Source: Isoetes taiwanensis
Taxonomy: Eukaryota; Streptophyta; Lycopodiopsida; Isoetales; Isoetaceae
Length of the DNA: 64,000 nucleotides
Assembly (NCBI GenBank): GCA_021234155.1
Contig: JAJEKV010000045.1
Span: 2,435,434 to 2,499,433, forward strand
Direction: 5' to 3'
Shown here: one piece after another, positions 24,287 through 35,029 of the stretch
How positions within the stretch are numbered: position 1 is the first letter of the stretch
How the letters are laid out: every line of letters begins with the position of its first letter
Notes under the pieces: model-generated
Seen by the model: only the letters and a program-made list of their open reading frames with translations
Database searches by the model: none
What the model was told of the DNA's origin: nothing
Translations under genes and position numbers: made by a program

Positions 24287-24660
24287 AACGTTCCTAACCG
24301 ACATGCCCTTAACCAAGCGGGCAAAAGCTGTCTAGGCGTTTATGAGTAGTCGCTTCTACCCATTTATTATGCGGTGTGTCGGGAACACAACACCAAGATC
24401 CACTCGGCGATCTCCCATGGGTCCGATTACAATCTCTCCTACTAGATTATGCTTCGTCCTCGAGCATCACAAACCAAGTCATGACCTACCAGTCCAGCGG
24501 TATTAGGGTCATACTTGCCCCATGGAGACTTCGAACTTCGAGCCACGCTTTCGATACCAAATATAGCGTTCCTAACCGACATGCCCTTAACCAAGCGGGC
24601 TGATGGCTGTCTAGACGTTTATGAGTAGTCGCTTCTACCCATTTATGCCGGTGTCTCATG
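24287..24660. repeat. Dispersed repeat, two units
   Basis: Units at 24287-24371 and 24568-24658 share CGTTCCTAACCGACATGCCC and TATGAGTAGTCGCTTCTACC. The block between holds GCTTTCGATACCAA, close to the complement of an initiator tRNA-Met primer-binding site, so this may be LTR-retrotransposon end sequence in reverse orientation. A third copy is at 4533. Confidence 0.65.
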
Positions 24661-24785
24661 CAAAATGTATTACTCTTAAGTTTGAAAATGTATAAAGCCC
24701 GTACTCTAGTAACCATTAGACTACTTGCAGCAGCTAAATGATAATAATTATACGTGGTTCAGTAGTCGCTATGGGATAGCTCTAT

Positions 24786-25015
24786 TTAGCTAGTAAAAAT
24801 GGAGGTTTCCTCAACCACAAAGAAGGGCCTCATCATGTTATTATCTTCATGCTCCAAGATGTGGCAATGCCAAACATAACTGGGCCAAACGGTTGGGTCA
24901 AAAGGGTATTGGGAGCCGATGCGGGTAGTAAAGGCGATGAAAATTTTAGTAACATTTCTTGGCATTGCCCTCACTATATCTTTCCGACCAATCTCATCTA
25001 CTCGGAATAGCTGGC
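24786..25015 (-). pseudogene. Multicopper oxidase, last-exon fragment
   Basis: The minus-strand frame ends with YVWHCHILEHEDNNMMRPFF, the C-terminal type 1/type 3 copper site of multicopper oxidases: HCH plus the downstream H and axial M. YPFDPTVWPSYVWHCH fits the bilirubin-oxidase/CotA-like plant subgroup that includes LPR-type ferroxidases. Upstream the usual GWKD reads GRKD. A probable acceptor (AGCCAG) sits near 25011. None of the earlier copper-binding exons was found upstream on this strand. It is therefore a solitary exon: a relic, or the end of a gene with very long introns. Confidence 0.7.
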
Positions 25016-25305
25016 TACTGTGAAGCGAGGTCAAGTTCAGAAGCCACATAATAGAAGTGGAACCTGTAAGCTTTGCCAAAAGGGCACCAATCGCTTATGT
25101 GAAGAAAATGCAGAGACCAACGTCACTTGTTCTTTAACAATGATTAAAGTTATTAGACTAAATTAATACACCTCAAGAAGCATCCACGAAACAGAACTAT
25201 GTAAAATACGATATGTTTACATGTTTCATTCTGACATAGGAAGTATAAGGCCGGAAATTTAAGTACAATATATTTCATCTTTTTATACCCTTACATTTGC
25301 ATGTA

Positions 25306-25451
25306 TTACATTCCAAAGAGCACATAAGCCCGATGCTTCTGCCATGTTTGAATGTGAATCTCATAGTTGCCGTAGAATTTATTAGATGTCCCCCATGACC
25401 TGCTGGCATCAATCGGTATCTTTACATCATAAGAGGATGTAAAGCTGGATT
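25306..25451 (-). CDS. Possible terminal exon, unrecognised
   Basis: On the minus strand an acceptor (GATATTCAG) is followed by a 48-codon open frame ending at 25308-25306. It reads SYDVKIPIDASRSWGTSN and then NYEIHIQTWQKHRAYVLFGM before the stop. The composition looks protein-like, but no family was recognised and no partner exon was found. It may be chance. Confidence 0.25.
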
Positions 25452-27150
25452 CTGAATATCAAAAGAAGCTGACGGCATATTCAAAATATAAAAAAATTCA
25501 GAGTTATTGTATCTAGGACTTATATGAATCAAAACATGTAAAACATGAAGACGTTTGTGCCAAGTTCTTCTGATACAACGCTATATGCAGATCTGTAGTG
25601 CAGAACATCTAGCAAAATAATGAATATCTGTGCAATCTCAATGCCAATTTCCCCGCACTCTTCACAGTGCTACTTTTGTCAAATAATGAATGCCTAGCAA
25701 ATAAGAAACAACTAACCTAGTATCCGTCTATGCAAATGCCAGTTTCCCTGCACTCTTCACAGTGCTACTTTACTGATGGCTATCTTCTTCTTGTTCTACC
25801 AAAATGAATTACCTTCAACTCTAATACCCATGTGATGTTGCTGATGTAGGTCGGTCAGTTAGAAAAGAAGCAAATCTATTGTCATTATTTACCATGTGCA
25901 CCAAAGGGACCTAGCTTTGCAATATAAGTTGAAGCAGAAGGAATCCAGTTGTTGGATTGTTGAATTTGTACATGCATTTGATGTAAGATGCTTCAGTTCC
26001 CTATTCATCTTACATCACTTATGGCATGTGATGGAAGAGTTCCATCTCAGAATCTTGGCTGGTCGACATGAATATAGCAAGATAGAAGAATGTGAAAGTA
26101 CATAAACCTGAATGGGAGGACATAGAATTGAACCCTTGCATACCATACGAATAGAAACATTTGAACAGTACATAGATCTAACCTGCACCATCCCTGAATA
26201 CTTTGGATCATTAGATGATGCAGCCAAACTGTGATGATAGAAGATTAAACCAAACATGAATCTAATGAGCATAGATGAAAAATGGCAAAGTAACTCCTTG
26301 AATCCCGTGGAATTGAATCAGGCGGTTTCTCCCAGAACTGGCTCTTAGAGTTTGAGTTTGTTGCAAATATACAGTCATATTCGAAAGCTCTCTCAAAGAC
26401 CCAAACCTGTAAAGCATAGGCCCAACAAAATCAAAGCAGCGAAAGACATACAAAATGATCGAGCACATTTGGCAAATTAAAACCCTAAACAGGCCATTTT
26501 GGATTGAAATCTAGAAAAGAATGAGCCATGGATTTCATTAAACCCTTCAAAGCTTGCATCATAGACAGACAAATAGCCATAAATAACAAATTCAGCCTCC
26601 TCAGCATAAGCATCAAAGGCTCTTCATCACATGTCTTGAAGCATTAGATTAACATGGTAGCCGTTTTCTGGCTTTCGAAATGCCAACAGCAACAGCAAGA
26701 GCCATTAAACCAAGCTTTACAACCCAGAAGCCTGAAGCCACGGGTTTTGGCAACCATAGGTGTTTCCAAGCTCCAAAACATGATGCAGTAAATCGTGGCA
26801 TGCATGTTAAAGCGGGATGCAATCTCCGACTTCAAAATCTTCAAGCTCTTTCTATCCTATTGTTTAAGTTCTATCTACTTTAATCGTGGTGATTTTCAAG
26901 TCTGAATCGTGGCATGCATGCCCGACATGGTTTCCTCGAGCCCAATCTGGCACCCGTTTACAAATTTTTATCAGCAAAACCAGAAACCCCAAAATCATAC
27001 AAAAAAAAAATGTTTCTCGATTTTTGGATGATCGAAAAACTTTCCGGCGTCTAAAAAGGCCCAAAACCTTAGGCACTTTAAAAAAATCTAAAAAGGTTTT
27101 CTCCAAACTGGAAAAACTGAACTTAAACAATAGGATAATAAAAGAGGAAT
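25452..27150. other. No recognised gene
   Basis: Short frames only. A 20-bp motif, AATCGTGGCATGCATG, occurs near 26790 and 26905. The tract leading to 27150 is probably decayed retrotransposon sequence. Confidence 0.4.
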
Positions 27151-27179
27151 TGGACCATGTTACAATTTTGATAGTTTCG

Positions 27180-27593
27180 GGCACCTCAAAACAGGCTGCC
27201 CAAACCTTGTTAAGGAAGTTATCCGCTACAATTGTGAAGGAAAGGGTCATTTAGCCAACAAGTGCTCAAGCCCTAAAGGGCAAGGAACTAGAAGCAGAGG
27301 CAAAGAAAGAAGTGCACAGAATCGAGGAGGTTTTGAAAATAGGGGAAGGGGAGCTACAAGGGGCAATCCATCTGTCAACCTTGCTCGAGAATCCCAAATA
27401 GAAGAAGACGAACAAAATGAATATACTGAGGTAAGAATTTCAGAATTGCATGCCTTAGGACAAATGAAAAATAACTATGACTTGATGAACTTAGCGTGCA
27501 GCTTGGAAATGGAGATTTGCAAGAAATAGAAGATGTAGAAATGTTGGAATTATTTGACCTTGAAGGGAAGAGTGTGCAACTTGAAAATGTATT
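27180..27593 (+). pseudogene. Copia gag zinc-knuckle segment
   Basis: Plus-strand frame reads VIRYNCEGKGHLANKCSSPKG, a retroviral-type CX2CX4HX4C knuckle whose first Cys is now Arg (CGC for TGC). A basic G/R-rich and then acidic linker follows, typical of Copia gag upstream of protease. The frame reaches SVQLENVL at 27593, where an insertion begins; the next residues (CVPGLVRNL) resume at 34452. Confidence 0.75.
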
Positions 27594-27786
27594 GTTTTTT
27601 TTTTTTTTTTTTTTGGAAGGACGAAAGCCAAAAAGTTTATTAATCAGATAAAAAATACAAAATTTACATGTCTCATCTAATTGTGTAAGCACAAAAAGAT
27701 GCCACAGGAGCACGAGCCTGGAGCACAATGTACTTACTCCAGTGGGCAGAGATCTTCTAACTTCGGGTTCCATGGCCTTTGTTAGG
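27594..27786 (-). mobile_element. LINE copy D, 3' part with poly(A) tail
   Basis: Starts with about 20 T on the plus strand (the poly(A) tail read in reverse), followed by LINE 3' UTR. Its left boundary carries the target duplication TGAAAATGTATTGT, repeated at the other end near 34452. The rest of the element lies at 33846-34451, after a 6-kb insertion. Confidence 0.7.
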
Positions 27787-28865
27787 TTGCGGGGCCTTGA
27801 CCCTTAGGCGCTTCTTGACGACATGTTCTTCGACTACCTGTTCTTCGACGATCTTCTTCCCTTTGTCCATGTGCAAGAGGTGAAATCGAGATGACTATGT
27901 TGATGCTTTGATCGGCGCAATGCGAAGCCAGAGCGGCCAGAAATTCTGAGGGCGGAGCTCCCCTCTTCATCTTCCCCTTGTTATAAAGTGTTCAACGAAT
28001 CTACATTCCCGCTCCTCTATTACGCTCGCCCTTCTTAATTACCGGTCTTGTCTTATCCTGTCCTACGGGTTTTCGTATGTGTATGCCAGAAGCCTCCTAC
28101 TGTCACTGTTCTGACACCCATACCATATCCTCCCCTTCTCTGTAGCCCCTCATTAATATAATTTTCCTAGGTATATTGATTATCTTGATTATAATTGATT
28201 ATCGTGGCAACCGGGCTGATCATTACCGCTTTTATTTTATTTTATTATTCTTGATTTTTACCACCCCCTGATTTTGCCACGACGTCTATCTTATTTAACG
28301 ATTTTACAATTTTGTTTTATCAATTTTTCGCATGTTTGCACAAACGAGGGTAGAGACTTTGGAGCAATTTAAGGCTATCCACGTTGCAGCCAGCTGGGAT
28401 TATTGTGCACGTGGAGAGCCTCATAGCCGTTAGATTTGATCTACGGTGAAGAAAAAAAATTGGAAATTCCAGCATGGCCAGGGTAGCGTTGGAAGTTATG
28501 CCATAAATTTTTTCTTGAAACTGTTCCTCTCTCGCATCCTCCCCTTCCCGCTTGTGCAGCCTGACTCACTGAGCGCCGAGCTATGGCAGCATCAGCGCCC
28601 TGGCTATGGCGGCACCGTCCTGGCTATGGCGACCCTAGTTCTCAACAATTGTACCACTGATTCTACCAAAGCTCTCACTCCGCTGGAGCGCGCTTCCACG
28701 TTCCTCAACCTTTCCAAGACTGTAAACGCCCTCTTCTGTGGTAAATATCTTTGCTGAGAGGAATGCCTGAAGGGACATGACTGGTTTGTTCCTGGTTGCT
28801 CTTTAATTAGAATATCGGCATTTGCATTGACCAATGCCTACTTATCATCATTATGTTTGATGCAG

Positions 28866-28932
28866 GGAAAAGGAAACCTTGGAGGACTTTTTTGTTGTAT
28901 GGACCACTTGGGACAGGGAAATCCTACCTTGA
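28866..28932 (+). pseudogene. VPS4/SKD1 AAA-ATPase exon fragment
   Basis: After a GATGCAG acceptor, the frame reads GKRKPWRTFLLYGPLGTGKS, the Walker A region of VPS4, the AAA ATPase that disassembles ESCRT-III. The family has GPPGTGKS; here the second Pro is Leu. The match ends after YL, and none of the following sensor or Walker B sequence is present. This is a captured or duplicated fragment, not a gene. Confidence 0.75.
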
Positions 28933-29159
28933 TGTGATCACGCCAATGAAAACTGTCATGCAACTGATGGCTTGATGGGAAAAGCATGTGCAAATAGTAC
29001 CTACATTTTGTTTGACTTTGAACTTTTCGTAAACAGTTTAGAACGAGGTATTCCAGTTTCACATTCTCATAAAAGTATTTTGGATGAAGTATTAGTTTGT
29101 GAAGTTACGCGTACATATGCTCTGATCTATTCATGATCATATTTTAAGAATTGGGCTTC

Positions 29160-29740
29160 AGGATATCGTGCTATTAGGCGACTTGCTTATGCAAATGTAT
29201 GGAAATTGTGGAGCTTTGGGTGATGCCAGACGAGTATTTGATCAATTAAATGAGCGAAGTTCTTTCTCCTGGAATATTATCCTTTCATTATATATTAGAA
29301 AAGGACAGCCTAAAGAGGCTCGATGTATATTTGAACAAATATTAGAAAAAAATGCAGTATTGTGGAATACAATGCTTGCTGCTTTTGCTCAGCAGGGAGA
29401 GCTTACTGAAGCTATTAATCTTTTTAAGCGAATGGCAGAGAAGACTGTTGTCTCATGGACAGCTTTGATCTCGGGTTTTGCTGGGAAGGGACTAATAAAT
29501 AAGGCTTTTCAACTCTTTCAAGCTATGCCTAATCCGAATGTTGTATCATGGACTGCTATGGTTTCAGGATATGTGTCACAAGGAAAATATGAACAAGCCT
29601 TCCAGCTCTTTGAACAAATGCCTCATAAAATATATTCTCTTAGACAACTATGCTTAAAGGATTGGCCAAACAAAGACATCTCAAGAAAGCTGTTGTATCC
29701 AATGCCCTTGCTTTGCTTACTTTCAAGCTTCCAAATTTTG
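29160..29740 (+). pseudogene. PLS-type PPR protein fragment
   Basis: The frame reads GDLLMQMYGNCGALGDARRV, then about five degenerate 31-36-residue repeats, among them SFSWNIILSLYIRKGQPKEA, AVLWNTMLAAFAQQGELTEA, TVVSWTALISGFAGKG and NVVSWTAMVSGYVSQGKYEQ. These are PPR helices of the P-L-S class, which bind organelle RNA. Near 29640 the frame shifts (the next repeat reads TTMLKGLAKQRHLKKA in another frame) and no DYW or E domain follows. There is no N-terminal transit peptide. It is a fragment of a longer gene inside the 6-kb insertion. Confidence 0.8.
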
Positions 29741-30514
29741 TACATAGCTAGTGAACTAAGCTGGGATATTGCAGGATGGTGGTGCTGTAATTCACATGCA
29801 GTAACATTTGAATTTTCAAGGTTTCAACAATTTTAATGGATCAGTTATTGAAGGACACAAGGTTGATAAGGTACTTTCTTGGAAGAGCAGGATGAGTTCT
29901 GGAGGAACAATGGAGTGAAGAAGAATTTCATCACAGTAGACTTATTGCCTGAAAGTCTTTATGGAAGTTGCTAGGTTGATTGGATGTTGCAGTTATATTT
30001 GTTCAAGCATTGTCCAAGAAATTGTTCCAAACTTGCCAAGTTGTTGCTTCAGGGAAGATCAAATAGCAGGGAAAGGTTGTGAGAAAGCAGGGAAGTCTTT
30101 AAATCTGTAATTTTGTCTAGTCAGATAGAAATTTGATGGTTAGAAGCTGGAAAGGTACCACATTGAACCCGAATGTGCAAACCATGATCAATATCAAGAT
30201 CGCCTATTTATTGATAAACGATTGTATCCTAAATCTTGGGCCCTTGGATTGGGGATATGCCACGATGCAAGATTTGGGCCCTCATGCAGGCGTGTAATGG
30301 GGTCAAACGCCTTCATGGCTTTATTTTTTAGGATCACCTGAACCATGGGAAATCAACCAATACATTGTTGACTCCGAAGCTACATACAGTAGCACGTGTA
30401 CACTGCTGGCTGCCAGGTATTCTTCTTGAAGACCATTTTTTGCACGATTCTGGATTTTTGCTAGGCATTTTCCTTGAAGACCATTTACTGCACGATTCAC
30501 TGAGGTGCCAAATT
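29741..30514. other. No recognised gene
   Basis: Sequence after the PPR fragment; a few PPR-like codons may persist but no frame is supported. Confidence 0.35.
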
Positions 30515-30690
30515 CAATTGTTCCTGTAGGCCAGGTATATCATGTCAAAAAGATATACCAAATTCAATTGTTCTTGTAGGCCAGCTATATCATGTCTAAA
30601 ACGTATGCATGTTCTACTCATATGCAGGTTGCCAGCTACATCATGTCATAAAGATATGCATGTTTTACTCATATGCAGGTTGCCTTGATG
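30515..30690. repeat. Nested short tandem duplications
   Basis: A roughly 51-bp unit (CAAATTCAATTGTTCYTGTA) occurs twice, followed by two copies of a unit ending TACTCATATGCAGGTTGCC. Confidence 0.8.
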
Positions 30691-33007
30691 ATTATGCAAG
30701 TTGTCTTGGTTTTTATGTAGGTTGTCTTGCTATCACGAATAATGTTTCTTTTTTTCTTTAGTTTGGGCAACAAGGAGAGGCAAAGGGTTCGTGGCAATGC
30801 TATTGTGGAATGAGACTTTGAAGCAATTTTAGTGTATCCGGTCGTTTCTTTGCCAGCTAGGGCTTTTGTTCACGTGGATCACTTACAAGTGTCGATATCA
30901 TCTAGTGCTATGAAAATTTAAGGAAATTCTAGGTGGCTTGTCGGTCACCATAAGGCTGGTTCAAGCACCAGGTTGATAATTCAAACTTGATGAAGCAGTC
31001 TCAGGCATCAATCTGCAGACCTTAAAACAGAACACTATGCATAGATGTAATTTCAGCAAGAATTCTTATAATTTGATCAATCCCGGTAACCAATTCGTTG
31101 ACAATCGTTAGTGAAGCATTGCTCCACGTGAATCTGAGTAATTCAAATTAGGAACGGCATGACAGAGTATTTCAGCAAGATGAGTCATGGAGATGTTCGA
31201 TGCAAGCAAACTTTTATTTGGTAAATCGAATTTAATGATGAAATCTGGCTACATATTTTCGACTTATCAAAGAAGTCCTTGGCATATAATTGAAAGTCTC
31301 AAGTATTTTAAAAGGAATCGGGACAGACACAGATTTGGCCATGGCTTTTCGTGCATGTCAACATTCAAGAAGTTTCTTTCGTTTAACAATTCCGTTTCGT
31401 CCATCAATTTTCCTTTTGTTAACAATTCCTTTTTAAGTTTCCTTTCAATGGTTGTTTCTATTGCTCCCTAGTAATCTTTGCTTTTTAACAATTTTCTTAA
31501 CCCAAGGTCCCTTCTCATTTTCTCACCTCGATCCTTCCTCCATTCATTTATTCTTCCTCGGTCCATCATTTTTCCTTCTTTTTTTTTTCGTGCTGATAGT
31601 TATTTTTTTGTCTCTCCTAGCTTCTTAAGGTACTACCAAATAAGCATGGGACACATACTTCAACCAAATATTGCTCTATAAGAGGCTTATGTTTTAGGTA
31701 AGTGCTCTTTCCTCTAAGGTTTCAATAATATGAAATTCGTCTTTCTCCCACCAAAGACTGCTTCGGTGCTTTCCTGCAAAAGCAATCTGTTGGATCGAGT
31801 TTTGTGGTAGTCGCATTGTACTTTACATGGTACAAGCAGTGCTTTTGCTACAAAATGATCAATTATAGTTAATGGTTTGACATTCTTCTAATTGTTTCAG
31901 CATTTAGCGAAGACATTCACAACCATTGTCAGGTAAATTCCTTTTCATGTTCCGTCATTCCTGATCATCCCTACCATGAATAAGAGAGGAAATGTTGCAG
32001 CAGATGTTATTATATGCAAACTTGCAGCGTTCATAGCAGTAGCTTCTCTTAAAGGCACAACTTCCACCAGTTCATGAACAAGTATATTGCTGCAACCAGA
32101 GGATGCAGTGATGATTCTTTGGATCCATGTAGCAAGAGATGAAAGTCATGGTTGCATGATTTAATTGAAGTGTTCAAAAATGGGAATACGGCATGGATTA
32201 AGAAGTGACATAGTAAGAAGAGCATCTATGCATGCCTTTATTAGTAAGAATATTTTGCATACGCTTGAGCCTCAGATAATAGATAGATAGATAGTTGTTT
32301 TGATAGATAGATAATGCTTAAATGGATTGCATAACAAGTGAAGGTTACATAACAAGTGGAGGCTACTATATGGTTGGTTGTATTTCTAGACCAAAATAAT
32401 TATACTTTTTCTCTTGCATTGCTGAAACACTGAAATTATTCTACCAACTAACTTTCTAAGCGAAGTAATCAAACGTGCTTTTGACTAGTTAAATTTTAAA
32501 TTTTGGTAAGTAAATTTATCTACCAAATTTATCCTTATTTCTCAACGGATCGTATTTCAAATTTTAAAATTGCCGTTACCAGAGTTTGTGTTCCTTGTCA
32601 ACGATTTTCCCCATCTGTTGAATCTGTGCCCCTGTTCTGGTCTCTCTTGGTTCGTCGGAGCTAAAATTCATATACATTTAAACCCGTGTCTAGTTTTAAT
32701 TAGTCTATGCCTCACTCTTGCTGTTTTTCTTTGATCTTCCCGATCCAAACTCTATTATAAATTCACTCATCGCCGGGCAGGACAGAAAAAGTCCTCCGGG
32801 CTTTAAAATAAGCTAAGCTACAGTAATATCAATCATATTCCTTAACACATCCCCATATACCCCCGCACCTTTTCAACCTAATATGTATGTCATAAAGATT
32901 CTAATATATAGTGATTGGTACTTATTTATATTGAGACTATCGTGGCATGTTAACAGTCACTTTCGAGTTGTAAGTTTATGATGCACTCTATAAACCTACA
33001 ATATTTC
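30691..33007. other. No recognised gene
   Basis: Frames at 31187-31681 are of low complexity (T-rich). A short (GATA)n tract lies at 32278-32312. Nothing else recognised. Confidence 0.4.
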
Positions 33008-33497
33008 ACACATAACAACCAACACATAACTACCATTAACATTAATTAACACAAACCATTGGGCCCAACGCATTTAAATTAAAATCCCCCTTAAACCCCC
33101 TTTGGTTTGGGTGCATATTCACACGGGGGGTGACGTAGGGCAGCGAGAGCCCTTATAATTATGTTTTGCACGTACAAAATCAACACCATATAGTATATTG
33201 CCTGAAATCTTATAGTATTTTGCAAATCTTGTTATATAGTATAACAAATTCTGTACATCCATACCCCACAAACGAGGAACTTTGTGTACAAGGGGTGAAT
33301 ATGCCTATCCAACAGCTCTCGTTGCCCGGAGTCACCCCCCGTGTGAATATGCACCCAAACCAAAGGGGGTTTAAGGGGGATTTTAATTTAAATGTGTTGG
33401 GCCCAATGGTTTGGTTTAATTAATGTTAATGGTAGTTATATGTTGGTTGTTATACTAAAAAAAAATTTGGGCCCTTCAGGCCCTAACAAAAGCAAAC
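33008..33497. mobile_element. Foldback element family, copy 3
   Basis: Left arm 33008-33150 and right arm about 33310-33497 are reverse complements (TTGGTTTGGGTGCATATTCA with its complement). The centre matches copy 1 in orientation. The outer right end GGGCCCTTCAGGCCC is present; the outer left end is short by about 30 bp. Confidence 0.88.
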
Positions 33498-33845
33498 ATA
33501 GGTAAACTTTAACGATCTATATATTAATTACTAAGAAGCTTGGATATTCTAGTTGAACACATGTATAAGAGGGCATGGTTCATGCTAGAACATGGATTAG
33601 TTCAAGAGGAACATGCAATTTGTCCAGATATAAAGATAGCAAGAATATATTTAACATTGAGCTATGAGTGTATGACAAAATATTGGTTAACATATCTTTT
33701 GAAAAGCCTCCAAATGTTCTCTATAGTCGCACCTAGATCTGTTTGAAAACTCCTATGATCTTCTTTCTAAAAGCATGAAATAATCTGTGCCTTTCCAACG
33801 TGCAAATACGTAACCTTCACTTTCTAATGTCCATGCATATGCATA

Positions 33846-34451
33846 TGTTAGGAGACTAACGGTAAGTCAATTTGAAGATCCTGAATCCAGATGCGTTCCA
33901 TCAATTCTGATTCAAGGGAGGAACACTTGTAGGCTGTCAATATCTTTTTCTGGGCCACCGTAATAACACCACGTGCAGATGAATTAATGCCCTGAAAGAT
34001 GTGTCTGTGACTCTCCCATATGGACCATAGAAGCCAATCGGAACCAAGATGGAATGCCCTTTGTTTAGCTGCAGGCCATGCGTTGGGATAGGACGCCAAG
34101 AGCATGCATCGACAGTCCAGTGTACTGTTAAACAAACCTTGTAGCCAGGACCACGCTAGTTGAACCTCATGACAATCAAAGAGACTGCTCAAGAGTCTCA
34201 ACGTCTGAAAGACAGAGCGGACATACTGCAGATATGCGAGGATCATAGCGATGCTGGAAGGCATTAACCCGCAGGCACCTGTGGATAACCTGCCACCATA
34301 GTACATAGACTTTAGGGTGGAGCAACCTATCCCAAAGCTATCGCCATATACAATACAAAGTGGTGTGGAACCTGTAGGTGCCACCCATCTGGCAACTGGA
34401 GGGGCTGTGGTGCTAAAAGAAGGCGATATACTGATCTGACAAAGTGCTTGC
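33846..34451 (-). mobile_element. LINE copy D, RVT zinc-binding C-terminus
   Basis: The minus-strand frame reads VCPLCLSDVETLE, then, after a frameshift, FDCHEVQLAWSWLQGLF and DWLLWSIWESHRHIFQG. This is the zinc-binding domain at the C-terminus of plant LINE reverse transcriptases (C-x2-C ... H/FDC). The element is 5'-truncated here, next to the second target-site copy TGAAAATGTATTGT. Confidence 0.75.
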
Positions 34452-34920
34452 CTTTGTGTGAAAATGTATTGTGTGTACCAGGATTAGTTAGAAATTTAAT
34501 TTTAGTATGCCAACTTATAGATCTGAGCTAAAAAGTGGTCTTTAAAAGACTGGAATGTAAAGTGTTCTACAATAATGATATTAAATTTATTGAGAAAAGA
34601 GTTGGGAAAACTATGGACTACTTAAGGATCACAATCCAAGCATTAATCACATTGCTTGCCCATCCATTAGAACTTGGCATAGAAAGGTTGTGTCACGTGA
34701 ATGAAAAAACAATTGAATTATTGATTAAGAAGGGACTAATCAACGTTGCAGAGAATAAGGTGGAAGATTATATGTGTGCATGCTGCATTCTTGGAAAGCA
34801 TAGTAGGCTGCCCTTTAGGAAGTCACTCAAGAGGGCAAAAGAGATCCTTGATTTGTTGCACATGGACTTATGTAGTCCACTAAATGTAATCACGGTTCTA
34901 GAAATACCTTATGGATAATT
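34452..34920 (+). pseudogene. Copia GAG-pre-integrase / integrase start
   Basis: Continues the Copia frame from 27593: NVLCVPGLVRNLILV, later ERLCHVNEKTIELLIKKGLI (family: RLGHVN), CACCILGKHSRLPF (family: CEACILGKQ) and LDLLHMDLCSPL (family: DLVHTDLCGPM). The H and C residues belong to the HHCC integrase knuckle. A stop lies after VCQLIDLS, and the integrase core is missing because LINE copy B follows. The polyprotein is inactive. Confidence 0.8.
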
Positions 34921-35029
34921 TAAATTGATGGCCAAAGGCGTCAAGAGCTCAGGTGAAGTCCATTGATATCTAGCTGCCATACACCATAAAACACAAACAT
35001 ATAGCCTTCTACACAAAAGATCACACTCA

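Larger units (their letters stand above)
27787..33845. mobile_element. 6-kb insertion carrying host gene fragments
   Basis: Splits LINE copy D. The flanks are TTTGTTAGG (27778-27786) and TATGTTAGG (33844-33852), 8 of 9 bases equal, like a Mutator-type 9-bp target duplication. No terminal inverted repeats were found. It contains short pieces of a VPS4 gene and a PPR gene, tandem repeats and foldback copy 3. A Pack-MULE-like or other capturing element is possible; an ordinary segmental insertion is not excluded. Confidence 0.45.
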
